NCBI GenBank assembly: GCA_910575775.1
Contig: CAJTEY010000017.1
Span: forward strand, 22,860 to 86,859
From: Lachnospiraceae bacterium
GTDB taxonomy: Bacteria > Bacillota > Clostridia > Lachnospirales > Lachnospiraceae
Direction of reading: 5' to 3'
DNA: 64,000 nucleotides
Shown here piece after piece: positions 26,333 through 34,775 of this stretch (position 1 is its first letter; every line of letters starts with the position of its first letter). The notes beneath the pieces were generated by a model. It made no database searches, was not told where the DNA came from, and saw only the letters and a list, made by a program, of their open reading frames with translations. A program made the position numbers and the translations under genes.

Positions 26333-27150
26333 AAATACTGTTCACGGATTTGGACGATACACTCTTAAACAACCAGAGTCAGGTTTCTGCTGAAACCAAA
26401 GCTTTTCTGGATGAATTTCTTGCGGCCGGCAACCGGCTTGTCCTTTCCTCCGGCCGGCCCCTAATGAGTGTGATGGAGGTAAAGGAGCTGGCTGGTCTGA
26501 CCCAGCCCGGCATTTTTTTGAGCGCCTCCAACGGCACCCGCGTTTACGACTGCGACCAGCAGCGGACCATCAGGAAAGTCAGCCTTCCCCTCTCCTATAT
26601 CTCCTATCTGCAGGAGCAGGCAAAGGCGCTCTCCCTCCACATCCAGACTTACCGGGACTGCGATGTGGATGACGCCGTCGTTTCTCCGGCAGACGATGAA
26701 GAAGTCCGGTTTTACAGAAGAAAAGTACATCTGCCGCTTGTGGTCTCTGAAAATCTCTGTGACGCCCTCACGGAAGAGCCATGCAAAATGCTGGCTATCA
26801 GTTTACATAACTCAGGAAAACTGGAGACATTCCGCCGCAACATTGCAGACTGGGCGGAAGGCAAAGTCCGCATGATCTATTCCAGCGATAAATATCTGGA
26901 ACTTTTTGACTGGAACGCCGGCAAGGGCAGTTCTCTGCTCTTTCTGTGCGATTATCTGGGCATCCCCGTCTCTGACTCCTACGCGGCGGGGGACGCAGAC
27001 AACGATATTTCCATGCTGGATGCTGCAGGCTGCGGCATTGCCATGCAAAATGCCACGGACAAAGTGAAAGCCCACGCCGATGTTGTCACGGATTTTGACA
27101 ACGACCAGAATGGGCTTGCCGATATGATGCGTAAATTGTTAGAACGATAA
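26329..27150 (+). CDS. Cof-type HAD-superfamily phosphatase
   Basis: 273 residues. HAD motif I is LFTDLDDTLLN, motif II SSGRP, motif III in the GKGSSLLFLC region and motif IV AAGDADNDISML. The type IIB cap domain lies between about 85 and 195. Such enzymes dephosphorylate sugar phosphates or cofactors such as FMN and PLP; substrate not determined. The ATG overlaps the previous stop and follows AAGGAGG inside the PHP gene. A module A hairpin follows the stop. Confidence 0.92.
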   Translation: MKILFTDLDDTLLNNQSQVSAETKAFLDEFLAAGNRLVLSSGRPLMSVMEVKELAGLTQPGIFLSASNGTRVYDCDQQRTIRKVSLPLSYISYLQEQAKALSLHIQTYRDCDVDDAVVSPADDEEVRFYRRKVHLPLVVSENLCDALTEEPCKMLAISLHNSGKLETFRRNIADWAEGKVRMIYSSDKYLELFDWNAGKGSSLLFLCDYLGIPVSDSYAAGDADNDISMLDAAGCGIAMQNATDKVKAHADVVTDFDNDQNGLADMMRKLLER

Positions 27151-27153
27151 TCT

Positions 27154-27188
27154 GCGGAGAATGCCTGTTTTTAGGCAACTCCGTCTCA
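27154..27188 (+). repeat. Dispersed 3'-end repeat, copy 5 (module A only)
   Basis: CGGAGAATGCC...AGGCAACTCCG, an imperfect module A hairpin two bases after the HAD-gene stop, followed by TCTCACAC, the right end typical of module B. It separates two convergent genes and may serve both as a transcription end. Confidence 0.6.
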
Positions 27189-27190
27189 CA

Positions 27191-27445
27191 CTATTCTATG
27201 ATCAGGTACCTTCCGTCACCGATTTCAAACACTTCATCGGCTTCCAGGATCTCCTCTTCGCCGGCTCCTTCCATGTCCACGCCTTCCTCCTCGAAGAACT
27301 CCCACACTTCCCTGACGGAATCCACCACAACCGCCATACACTCCTCCAGGAAGTTTTCTGCCTCCTCGTATGTTTCAGCTACTTTCTCTGGATAAAGCTG
27401 TAGCTGATTCTCCAAAAAACACCGTACTGTTTTCTCGTCAAACAC
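27191..27445 (-). CDS. Small acidic conserved hypothetical protein
   Basis: 84 residues, very rich in Glu, no Lys-rich or membrane segment. It begins MFDEKTVRCFLENQLQLYPE and ends FEIGDGRYLIIE. The start is a GTG (27443-27445) with GGAGG 8 bases upstream. I recall similar proteins in Lachnospiraceae but no function. It stands between the HAD phosphatase (convergent) and maf (same strand, 67 bases upstream), and may share the maf transcript. Confidence 0.65.
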   Translation of the reverse strand: MFDEKTVRCFLENQLQLYPEKVAETYEEAENFLEECMAVVVDSVREVWEFFEEEGVDMEGAGEEEILEADEVFEIGDGRYLIIE

Positions 27446-27512
27446 AGACCATTCCTCCCTACATCTTATTGTTTACATCATATAATCATTCACACCTTGA
27501 GGGACAAAGTCT

Positions 27513-28100
27513 TTAAAGCAGTCCCCGTCTCTTAAGTTCCTGACAGAGCCGTCCAACAGGCAGTCCCACCACATTGTTATAATCCCCGCAGATTCCCTGA
27601 ATATGCGCCGCACATAGTCCCTGGATCGCGTACGCGCCCGCCTTGTCCATCGGTTCCCCGCTGTCCACGTATCCCTGGATTTCCTCGTCCGTCATGGCAT
27701 ACATGGTCACATCCGTACACTCGGAAAAAGTCATAAACATCGGCTGCATATCCTTATACTTCCACGCCAGGGTAACGCCTGTGTAAACCTGATGGCTGCC
27801 GCCCTGCAGATCTTTTAACATGCGCGATGCGTCCTCCTTATCGACAGGTTTTCCAAGAATTTTTCCCCAGGCGCTCACCACCGTGTCCGCGCCGATCACG
27901 ACAAAGTCTTCTTTCCCTTCCGCCGCAAGCTTTCCGCAGACATCCACCGCCTTCTGATAGGACAGCTCCTCCACCACTTCATCCGGCTTCTCCTTTGTGA
28001 TGTTCTCCTCCACCGTGCTCGGCATGACTTTGAAGGAGATGCCCACCTGCTTCAGAAGTTCCTTCCGTCTCGGCGACGCCGAGGCAAGATAAATTTTCAT
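27513..28100 (-). CDS. maf: Maf family nucleoside triphosphate pyrophosphatase
   Basis: 195 residues. It hydrolyses dTTP/UTP and modified nucleotides to the monophosphates. The signature LASASPRRKELLKQVG is at the N-terminus, followed by GADTVV with the catalytic Asp and DKAGAYAIQG near the C-terminus. AAAGGA lies about 11 bases before the ATG. It is downstream of ppk and a repeat element on the same strand. Confidence 0.94.
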   Translation of the reverse strand: MKIYLASASPRRKELLKQVGISFKVMPSTVEENITKEKPDEVVEELSYQKAVDVCGKLAAEGKEDFVVIGADTVVSAWGKILGKPVDKEDASRMLKDLQGGSHQVYTGVTLAWKYKDMQPMFMTFSECTDVTMYAMTDEEIQGYVDSGEPMDKAGAYAIQGLCAAHIQGICGDYNNVVGLPVGRLCQELKRRGLL

Positions 28101-28134
28101 ATTTGTTCATTCCTTTCAAACACCTGGCTTTCTC

Positions 28135-28222
28135 ACAAGTGAGGCGGAGTTGCCCTGCAACTCCTGAAATTTCTTAGCGGGACTGCCTCTGCTGCCGAGC
28201 TTTAGAAGTTCTTCTCACTTTG
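28135..28222 (-). repeat. Dispersed 3'-end repeat, copy 6 (overlaps stop codon)
   Basis: Read on the minus strand: AAGTGAG ... CTCACTT outer arms (28137-28143, 28214-28220), AGAACTTCTAA, a weakened core GGCAGCAGAGGCAG, then a strong 8-bp hairpin GGAGTTGC-AGG-GCAACTCC (28146-28164), the same side hairpin as in copy 2. Module A is absent. The ppk stop codon is inside the left arm. Confidence 0.75.
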
Positions 28223-30346
28223 GTCATGGTGCATTTTCGGGATAAAGACCCGCTTATGCACTGTCCCCGCCTTCTCCTTCGCGGCCGCCTTGGCTGACTG
28301 GCAGAACGCAAGCTGGGCGTTGTACACTTCCTTCCCGCGCTTATCCACCTTCACATAACTTCCGTCAGACTGCAGAACCGAAGCCTTCACCGTATCCTTG
28401 AGCTGGCAGTCCAGAATGGTATGCAGCTTCTCCTGCAGGGCAGGCTTTTCAATGGGGAATAGGATTTCCACCCTGCGCTCCAGGTTTCTCGGCATCCAGT
28501 CAGCGCTGGCACAGTAGTATTCCGGCTTGCCGTCATTTTCAAAATAAAAGATCCGGGCATGCTCCAGAAAATTTCCGACGATGGAGCGGACCGTTATGTT
28601 TTCGCTGACACCCTCGATGCCCACACGCAGACAGCAGATGCCCCGTATAATCAGATCAATCTTTACCCCCGCCGTACTGGCATCGTAAATCGCATCAATC
28701 ACATCCTTATCACAGAGGGCGTTCATTTTTGCAATAATTCTGGCCGGTCTTCCCGACTCTGCATGGGATTTCTCCCTGGCAATCAGATGAATAAACCGGT
28801 CTTTCAGCCAATGCGGCGCCAGGGACAGCCTGTTCCAGCTTCTCGGCTCCGAATAGCCCGAAAGCATGTTAAACACTGCCGTGGCATCCTCCCCGATCAT
28901 CTCCGAGCAGGTAAAATACCCGATATCCGTGTACAGCTTCGCCGTGGAGTCATTATAATTGCCTGTTCCCAGATGGACATACCGTCGGATACCATTCTCC
29001 TCTTTTCTGACAACAAGTGTTATTTTACTGTGGGTTTTAAGTCCTACCAGGCCGTAAATCACATGACAGCCCGCTTTCTCCAGCTTTTTCGCCCAGACGA
29101 TATTGTTTTCCTCGTCAAATCTGGCTTTCAGCTCCACAAGCACGGAAACCTGTTTCCCGTTTTCCGCCGCCTGCTCCAGGGCCGCAATGATGGGCGAATT
29201 GCCGCTTACCCGATAAAGGGTCTGCTTGATGGCCAGCACCTCCGGATCCCTGGCCGCCTGTCTGATAAACCGTACCACCGGCTCGAAGCTCTGGTACGGA
29301 TGATGCATCAGGATATCCCCCTCCCGGATCTTCTCAAACACATCCGCGTCCTCCGGCAGCTCCGGCACAACCTGGGGCGGCAGATAACTGTGCTCCTTCA
29401 GATGGTCAAAACCTTCCACACCGTAGAGTTTCATCAGAAAAGTCAGATCCAGCGGTCCGCCGATGGCATAGATATCCTCCTTCGGAATTGCCAGTTCCTC
29501 CCGGATCAGTCTGAGGAGGCGGCTGTCAATGCCCTCCTCCACCTCCAGACGGATCACCTGTCCCCACTGTCTCTTTTTGAGCTGCTTCTCGATCTCCTGC
29601 AGGAGATCCTCCGCCTCCTCCTCCTCAATCGTCAGATCCGCATTCCGCATGATGCGGAAAGGATAGGTGCAGACAATATCATAGTTCAAAAACAGCTTGT
29701 GTATGTTGCGCTCGATCACTTCTTCCAGAAGGATCAGCTTCCGGCCCTCCTCCGAAGGAATTTCCACCAGACGGGAAAGGACGCTTGGCACCTGCACCGT
29801 GGCAAACTCCAGCTCCCCGTCTCCGTTTTTCTTCGTCATCAGAGCCCCCAGATTTAAGGACTTATTGCGGATCAGCGGAAACGGGCGGGAAGAATCCACC
29901 GCCATCGGGGTGAGCACCGGGTAGACATTATCCGTAAAATAGCTGTCCACATAGGCCGCCTCCCCCTTCGTCAGATCCTCATGATGGGTAATGATGCGGA
30001 GTCCGTTCGCCGAAAGCTGCGGCAGGAGGGATCGGTTGTACGTGTTGTACTGCTGGTTCACAAGCTGATGGGTTTTCTCATTTACCCGCACAAGCTGTTC
30101 CGTCGCCGTCATTCCTGCAATATCCCGCTTCTTATAACCCGCGTTCACCATATCCTTGAGGGACGCCACACGCACCATGAAAAACTCGTCCAGATTCGAT
30201 GCGGTGATGCTCAAAAATTTCAGCCGCTCAAACAGCGGCAGCTGCTTATCCCTCGCCTCCGCCAGCACCCTCTCATTGAAAAGAAGCCAGCTCAGCTCCC
30301 TGTTCGTGTAGTAAGATTCATCTGCAAAAAATTTCCCTTGCGCCAT
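28202..30346 (-). CDS. ppk1: Polyphosphate kinase 1
   Basis: 714 residues, full length. It polymerises the gamma-phosphate of ATP into polyphosphate. Visible are the N-terminal domain (YYTNRELSWLLFNERVLAEA, SNLDEFFMVR), the head domain, and two phospholipase-D-like catalytic domains with the autophosphorylated His in YVHLGTGNYN and the second His in FLEHARIFYF. The start at 30346 (MAQGKFF) has GGAGG 8 bases upstream; an ATG two codons earlier is too close. The last residues SEKNF and the stop codon come from a dispersed repeat. It is 30 bases downstream of the ppx/gppA gene. Confidence 0.96.
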   Translation of the reverse strand: MAQGKFFADESYYTNRELSWLLFNERVLAEARDKQLPLFERLKFLSITASNLDEFFMVRVASLKDMVNAGYKKRDIAGMTATEQLVRVNEKTHQLVNQQYNTYNRSLLPQLSANGLRIITHHEDLTKGEAAYVDSYFTDNVYPVLTPMAVDSSRPFPLIRNKSLNLGALMTKKNGDGELEFATVQVPSVLSRLVEIPSEEGRKLILLEEVIERNIHKLFLNYDIVCTYPFRIMRNADLTIEEEEAEDLLQEIEKQLKKRQWGQVIRLEVEEGIDSRLLRLIREELAIPKEDIYAIGGPLDLTFLMKLYGVEGFDHLKEHSYLPPQVVPELPEDADVFEKIREGDILMHHPYQSFEPVVRFIRQAARDPEVLAIKQTLYRVSGNSPIIAALEQAAENGKQVSVLVELKARFDEENNIVWAKKLEKAGCHVIYGLVGLKTHSKITLVVRKEENGIRRYVHLGTGNYNDSTAKLYTDIGYFTCSEMIGEDATAVFNMLSGYSEPRSWNRLSLAPHWLKDRFIHLIAREKSHAESGRPARIIAKMNALCDKDVIDAIYDASTAGVKIDLIIRGICCLRVGIEGVSENITVRSIVGNFLEHARIFYFENDGKPEYYCASADWMPRNLERRVEILFPIEKPALQEKLHTILDCQLKDTVKASVLQSDGSYVKVDKRGKEVYNAQLAFCQSAKAAAKEKAGTVHKRVFIPKMHHDQSEKNF

Positions 30347-30376
30347 ATCCATGGCCTCCTTCTTCTTTTCACTCTA

Positions 30377-31903
30377 CTATCCGCGCTGGCGGATCACCGG
30401 CCGGACGCTGTAAACCTCCTCAAAGAAATCGGAGCGTCTCGTAAACAGTCCCTTCTCCAGTGTAATATCCACCGACTCCTCCACGGTAATGACAAGCTCC
30501 CGCTCCTTTAAGACTGCTTTTACATCCTTAAATTTCTGCTTATGGCTCCGGTCCAGCCCGTTGGCAACCTTTAATATGGCTGTCAGTTTTGCGATGGTCA
30601 GATAGGCATCCCTGTCAATGGTGCTGTTTCCTCCCATCACCTGCCAGTAATCAAAATCCATGTGATTGTACTTCACCACATTGGCCACAATCTCCCGCTC
30701 CATATGGGAAAGGCCGATGATCTCTGTGGAGATAATAATATTGTAGGAACATTCACCGAGATTCACCAGGCTGATGTACTTGCCGCAGTCATGTAAAAGC
30801 GTGGCAATCCGCAAAAGCAGCCGCTCCCGCTTCCCGAGACCGTGCACCTTCTTCATACTGTCAAAGATGGTCAAAGCAATCTTCTCAAGCGTCTCGCCCC
30901 GGCGCTTACTGCCCATATACCGTTTGCTGATATTCTGCGCGCAGGCAATGATGTCCTGCTCAAAATCATGTTCTTCCCTGATGATCTTATGCTTTTGCGC
31001 GTATTCGTATGCCATGCCGTCGCAGAGTGTCACCCCCGGCGCCCAGATCAGATTTGCGCCCATCATCTTGGCAATCCGGTTAATCAGAATACCCGAAATA
31101 TAGAGAAGCGGTATGTTCTCCTCCGGCATATCCAGCGCCTTTGCCGCCTGCTGGTTCGATTTCGCGCGAATCTGTTCCAGAAACTTTTCCACGACGGGCG
31201 CTTCCACACTGCTCTCCTCCAGTCCCAAAACATTTTTCCCTACAATGGCGGAAATGTAATCGTCCACCACAATAATGTTTTCAATCTGCCCGTCCTTCAG
31301 ATACAGCTTTTTAAACAATTGAATCTGGGAATTTACCATCTCGTCCAGGATTACCTCGTACTGTCTGGGGCTGATATTCAGCCGCCCGAGCTGATCCTGC
31401 AGCCGCAGTACGCCAAGACGCATATTCTGGGTCGTGACGAGCGTATCCTTGTCAAAAAGGGAAATCTGGATGCTGCCGCCACCGATATCTACAATCGCGG
31501 TTCCCTTCTCCACGATCTTGTTGAAACGTCCTCTGGAAGCAATCGCCTTGTAATTCAGGAAGCGCTGCTCCGAATTGCTGAGCACCTCAATGCGGATGCC
31601 CGTGCGCTGGGCGATCTGATCCAGAACGATCATGGTATTTTCCGTCTCCCGGATCGCGCTGGTACCGTAAGCAGTGTAATCGTCCACCTTATAACTTTTC
31701 ATAATATCATTGTAATCCCGCAGTACCCGGGAAAGCTCGTCCACACGGTCATAACTGATCTTCCCCGTGGCAAACGTATCCGTCCCCAGGTCAATCCGAT
31801 GCCTGATATGGTCGATCTCCCGCAAGCCGTTCTTGGACGAAATCTCAAATATTTTCATGCCGAGTTCATAGGAACCCACATCTATCGCTGCAAATGTTTT
31901 CAT
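30377..31903 (-). CDS. ppx: Ppx/GppA family exopolyphosphatase with HD domain
   Basis: 508 residues. The actin-like ATPase fold shows AAIDVGSYELGMKIFEIS at the start and VDIGGGSIQISLF near residue 145. The C-terminal third carries an HD-type domain (LLHDCGKYISLVNLGECSYN, MEREIVANVVKYNHMDFDYW). Members release phosphate from polyphosphate or hydrolyse pppGpp. Its position just upstream of ppk1 favours polyphosphate turnover. The start ATG lies after a GGAGT...GGGGG stretch. Confidence 0.92.
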   Translation of the reverse strand: MKTFAAIDVGSYELGMKIFEISSKNGLREIDHIRHRIDLGTDTFATGKISYDRVDELSRVLRDYNDIMKSYKVDDYTAYGTSAIRETENTMIVLDQIAQRTGIRIEVLSNSEQRFLNYKAIASRGRFNKIVEKGTAIVDIGGGSIQISLFDKDTLVTTQNMRLGVLRLQDQLGRLNISPRQYEVILDEMVNSQIQLFKKLYLKDGQIENIIVVDDYISAIVGKNVLGLEESSVEAPVVEKFLEQIRAKSNQQAAKALDMPEENIPLLYISGILINRIAKMMGANLIWAPGVTLCDGMAYEYAQKHKIIREEHDFEQDIIACAQNISKRYMGSKRRGETLEKIALTIFDSMKKVHGLGKRERLLLRIATLLHDCGKYISLVNLGECSYNIIISTEIIGLSHMEREIVANVVKYNHMDFDYWQVMGGNSTIDRDAYLTIAKLTAILKVANGLDRSHKQKFKDVKAVLKERELVITVEESVDITLEKGLFTRRSDFFEEVYSVRPVIRQRG

Positions 31904-31935
31904 TCTTCCCCCGCAACTCCTTTTTCCTGCATTTC

Positions 31936-33243
31936 TTATGTGAGCGATTCGTTTTTCTTCTCGCTTGTTCCCAACAGAAAATCAATGAACTGCTGCGCTG
32001 TCCTGCCGGAAAGACCGCCGTGGGAAAGCTCCCATTTGTTCGCCAGAAGGAATAAATCCTCATCCGGCACCTTCAGTCCGTTCCGCACCGCCAGTGTTTT
32101 CACAATCTCCTGGAACTGCTTTTTATCCGGCGATCCGAAAAAGATGGTCACGCCGAAACGGTAGACAAGCGACAGCTTCTCCTGCACGGTGTCTCCCGCA
32201 TGCATATCCTCGTCCCGCCTGTCCGCCTTGTCGCTGTAGTTCTCCCGGATCAGATGCCGCCTGTTGGAAGTGGCGTAAATCAGCACATTGGCCGGCTTTT
32301 TCTCAAGGCCGCCCTCAATCAGCGCCTTCAGGTATTTGTATTCCACCTCAAAATCCTCGAAACTCAGGTCATCCATATAAATGATAAACTTGTAATTCCG
32401 GTTTTTGAGCTGGGCGATCACCGCGTTCAGATCCTGAAACTGATGCTTGTACAGTTCAATAATACGCAGGCCTTTCTCGTAATATTCGTTGGCGATAGCC
32501 TTCACGCAGGAGGATTTGCCCGTCCCCGCGTCCCCGAACAGCAGACAGTTGTTGGCGCGTCTCCCGGCCACAAAAGCCTCCGTATTCTCACAAAGCTTCT
32601 GCTTGGGAATCTCATATCCCACCAGATCATCCAGATACACATGGGCAATGTTGCGGATCGGCACGATCCGCGCTCCCTCCTCCGTATGCTCCACACGGAA
32701 GGCTTTGTGCAGTCCCAGATCTCCCACACCGTACTCTCTGTAAAACTGGGTGAGCGTCGCTTTCATGGCCGCAGCGTTCTCATTCTCCACAAAATGCTGC
32801 GCCAGCGTACAGATTCGGTCACGGATACGCCTGTTATAGATCTTACTGTCCGCCGAAGCGCCTCTGTAAGCCAGCACCACGGCAAACTCCGGCGCCTTTA
32901 AGACCTCCATCATCTCCGTGAAATCATAATCAAAAAATTCCTTGAAGATCGCGATATCATGCAGCACCAGTTCATTGATACTGCCTTCTACCTCGCCCCG
33001 CATCTCGCAGGCGCAGCTATAGCTGTTTTCGTTGTTTACCAGCAGGTTCGTCAGATAACAGTGCCAGAGATTCCCGTAAAAGCCGTGATCCGCCGCCTGC
33101 TCGGAGAGCCTGTGCATACACCTGTAAAAGAGCGGCCTCGCCCTGCCGTCCCCGGAGCGGTAGTGCTCCATCAGCCACACCACATCCCGCAGGATATCCC
33201 CGTCCGCAAATTCCTTATATATGATCAATTCCTCTTCTCTCAT
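31936..33243 (-). CDS. DUF815 family AAA-type ATPase
   Basis: 435 residues. The N-terminal half is uncharacterised; the C-terminal half has Walker A LFGDAGTGKSSCVKAIANE, Walker B FIIYMDDLSFE and the DUF815 landmarks LIYATSNRRHLIREN and GLSGRTAQQFIDFLL. The biochemical role of the family is not established. GGAGG lies about 10 bases upstream of the ATG. It is 32 bases upstream of ppx on the same strand, so the three genes DUF815-ppx-ppk1 probably form one transcript. Confidence 0.9.
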   Translation of the reverse strand: MREEELIIYKEFADGDILRDVVWLMEHYRSGDGRARPLFYRCMHRLSEQAADHGFYGNLWHCYLTNLLVNNENSYSCACEMRGEVEGSINELVLHDIAIFKEFFDYDFTEMMEVLKAPEFAVVLAYRGASADSKIYNRRIRDRICTLAQHFVENENAAAMKATLTQFYREYGVGDLGLHKAFRVEHTEEGARIVPIRNIAHVYLDDLVGYEIPKQKLCENTEAFVAGRRANNCLLFGDAGTGKSSCVKAIANEYYEKGLRIIELYKHQFQDLNAVIAQLKNRNYKFIIYMDDLSFEDFEVEYKYLKALIEGGLEKKPANVLIYATSNRRHLIRENYSDKADRRDEDMHAGDTVQEKLSLVYRFGVTIFFGSPDKKQFQEIVKTLAVRNGLKVPDEDLFLLANKWELSHGGLSGRTAQQFIDFLLGTSEKKNESLT

Positions 33244-33269
33244 CCTCTTCTATCCTCCGCCAGTCTTTT

Positions 33270-33366
33270 CAGAGAATACCGCATTTCAGGCATTCTCTGG
33301 TGCGAAACATAGAAGTTCTTTGCGAAGCAGCCTTTGCTGCGAGCATTAGAACTTCTTTTCGCACGT
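33270..33366 (-). repeat. Dispersed 3'-end repeat, copy 7 (complete)
   Basis: Outer arms GTGCGAAA / TTTCGCAC (33300-33307, 33357-33364), inner perfect 9-bp arms AGAAGTTCT / AGAACTTCT (33311-33319, 33348-33356), core GCAGC-CTTT-GCTGC (33327-33340). Module A is a 10-bp hairpin with one mismatch (33271-33280, 33289-33298). The outer arm sequence differs from GTGAGAAG yet still pairs perfectly, a sign of compensatory change. It lies just after the pheA stop. Confidence 0.82.
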
Positions 33367-33374
33367 TTCACGCT

Positions 33375-34502
33375 TTAGTAGTTGCCCAGTATTCTCAAGT
33401 TGCGCGCCTCATCCCGCAGTCCGCGCAGGGCGTTTTTCACCGCACCGTCCGCAAAATTCCCCTCAAAATCGATAAAGAAGCGGTACTCCCAGTTGCGGTC
33501 CTCAATGGGACGGCTCTCAATCTTTGTCATATTGAGATTATTATAGATAAAATGGGACAGCATATGGTAAAGTGAGCCGCTCTCATGGGGCACCTCCAGA
33601 CAAATGCTGATCTTCCCCGCATCCTTTCTGAATATCTTCTGGTTGGTGACAATGATAAACCGAGTGGAGTTGGTATCCGACTGGTTCACGCCCTGCGCCA
33701 GAATATCCAGACCGTAGATCTTGGCCGCCTGTTCGCTGGCGATGGCCGCCTGGGTCCTGTCACCCTCCTCGCTCACCTTGCGGGCCGCGAAGGCGTTATT
33801 TTTCAGGCTGACCTGTCTCCAGTCCTCGTGTTCGTTTAAGTACCGTGCGCTCTGCATCAGCGACTGCGGATGGGAGTACACCGTCTTGATCTGCGAAAGC
33901 GCCGTCCCCGGCAGACCCATCAGACAGTGCTCGATTTCGATAATCTGCTCGCCCACGATATAATTCTCAAATTCCACAAGCAGATCATAAATCTCACTGA
34001 CAATTCCAGCCGTGGAATTTTCGATGGGCAGCACCGCAAAATCCGCGCTTCCCTCCTCTATGGACATCATAGCTTCCCTGAAGGTTTCCACATGGAAGCT
34101 CTTCACCTGTTCCCCGAAATATCGCAGCATCGCCATCTGGGAATAAGCCCCCTCCGCTCCCTGAAAAACAACCCTGGCACGCTCAGTCTCCAGCCTGTCC
34201 ACTCCGATAAACGGAAGCCGCCCAAGCGATCCCGCCTCCACCAGCTTCTGATACTGGAGTTTTCTGCTCATGGACATAATCTGCTCAAAAAGCTCCTGCA
34301 CGCCGTGGGCATTAAAAGGGTCATGGGTGAGGGAGCGCACCTTCTTGAGCTTCTCCTCCTCCCTGACCTTGTCAAATACTTTCTTCCCCGTCTCAATCTT
34401 GTAATCGGCCACTTGCGAGGAAATTGCCATGCGCTCCTCGTAGAGCGCCACAATTTTCTCGTCAATCACGTCAAGCCGGCCCCGCAATTCCAGTAAATCC
34501 AT
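33375..34502 (-). CDS. pheA: Bifunctional chorismate mutase / prephenate dehydratase (P-protein)
   Basis: 375 residues. An N-terminal AroQ-type chorismate mutase (LRGRLDVIDEKIVALYEERM ... about 1-90), a prephenate dehydratase domain (VVFQGAEGAYSQMAMLRYFG, LPIENSTAGIV, NSTRFIIV) and a C-terminal ACT domain (VPHESGSLYHMLSHF, ESRPIEDRNWEYRFFIDFEG) for phenylalanine feedback. It converts chorismate to phenylpyruvate. The start at MDLLELRG (ATG 34500-34502) has AAAGGACAGGG upstream. A 26-codon ORF with its own ribosome site ends 13 bases before this ATG. Confidence 0.96.
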   Translation of the reverse strand: MDLLELRGRLDVIDEKIVALYEERMAISSQVADYKIETGKKVFDKVREEEKLKKVRSLTHDPFNAHGVQELFEQIMSMSRKLQYQKLVEAGSLGRLPFIGVDRLETERARVVFQGAEGAYSQMAMLRYFGEQVKSFHVETFREAMMSIEEGSADFAVLPIENSTAGIVSEIYDLLVEFENYIVGEQIIEIEHCLMGLPGTALSQIKTVYSHPQSLMQSARYLNEHEDWRQVSLKNNAFAARKVSEEGDRTQAAIASEQAAKIYGLDILAQGVNQSDTNSTRFIIVTNQKIFRKDAGKISICLEVPHESGSLYHMLSHFIYNNLNMTKIESRPIEDRNWEYRFFIDFEGNFADGAVKNALRGLRDEARNLRILGNY

Positions 34503-34515
34503 TTTCCCTGTCCTT

Positions 34516-34596
34516 TCAATCATCTCGTTCAGCCCGCGCCATTCGCAAAATCGCGCCTTTGGCGCTCTCCGCTGCTTCGCGGCTATTTTTGCTCAT
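34516..34596 (-). CDS. Candidate 26-residue leader ORF upstream of pheA
   Basis: ATG at 34594-34596 has GAGGGAG about 9 bases upstream; the ORF reads MSKNSREAAESAKGAILRMA and ends in a TGA at 34516-34518 right next to the pheA ribosome site. It contains no Phe codon, so classical Phe attenuation is unlikely. Its DNA can form hairpins (GCGCC-TTT-GGCGC). Translation of this ORF could couple to pheA. It may also be a chance frame. Confidence 0.4.
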   Translation of the reverse strand: MSKNSREAAESAKGAILRMARAERDD

Positions 34597-34708
34597 AAGA
34601 AGGCGCTCCCTCAGAACTGTATCCATCTGTCAAATTCGTGCAAGCACAATTTGCCCGACGGATGCAGCTCTGGCTGAACTGATAAGTAAAGTTTACCGCA
34701 ATTTGTTC

Positions 34709-34737
34709 TTGATAGCAAGCGGCTTTCCAGATATAAT
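34709..34737 (+). promoter_or_regulatory. Strong sigma-70-type promoter for the DUF5050 gene
   Basis: TTGATA (34709-34714), a 17-base spacer and TATAAT (34732-34737), about 38 bases upstream of the start codon. Confidence 0.85.
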
Positions 34738-34775
34738 AGTAATGTTACGAAGGCACTTTCCGGGGAGGGAATCTC

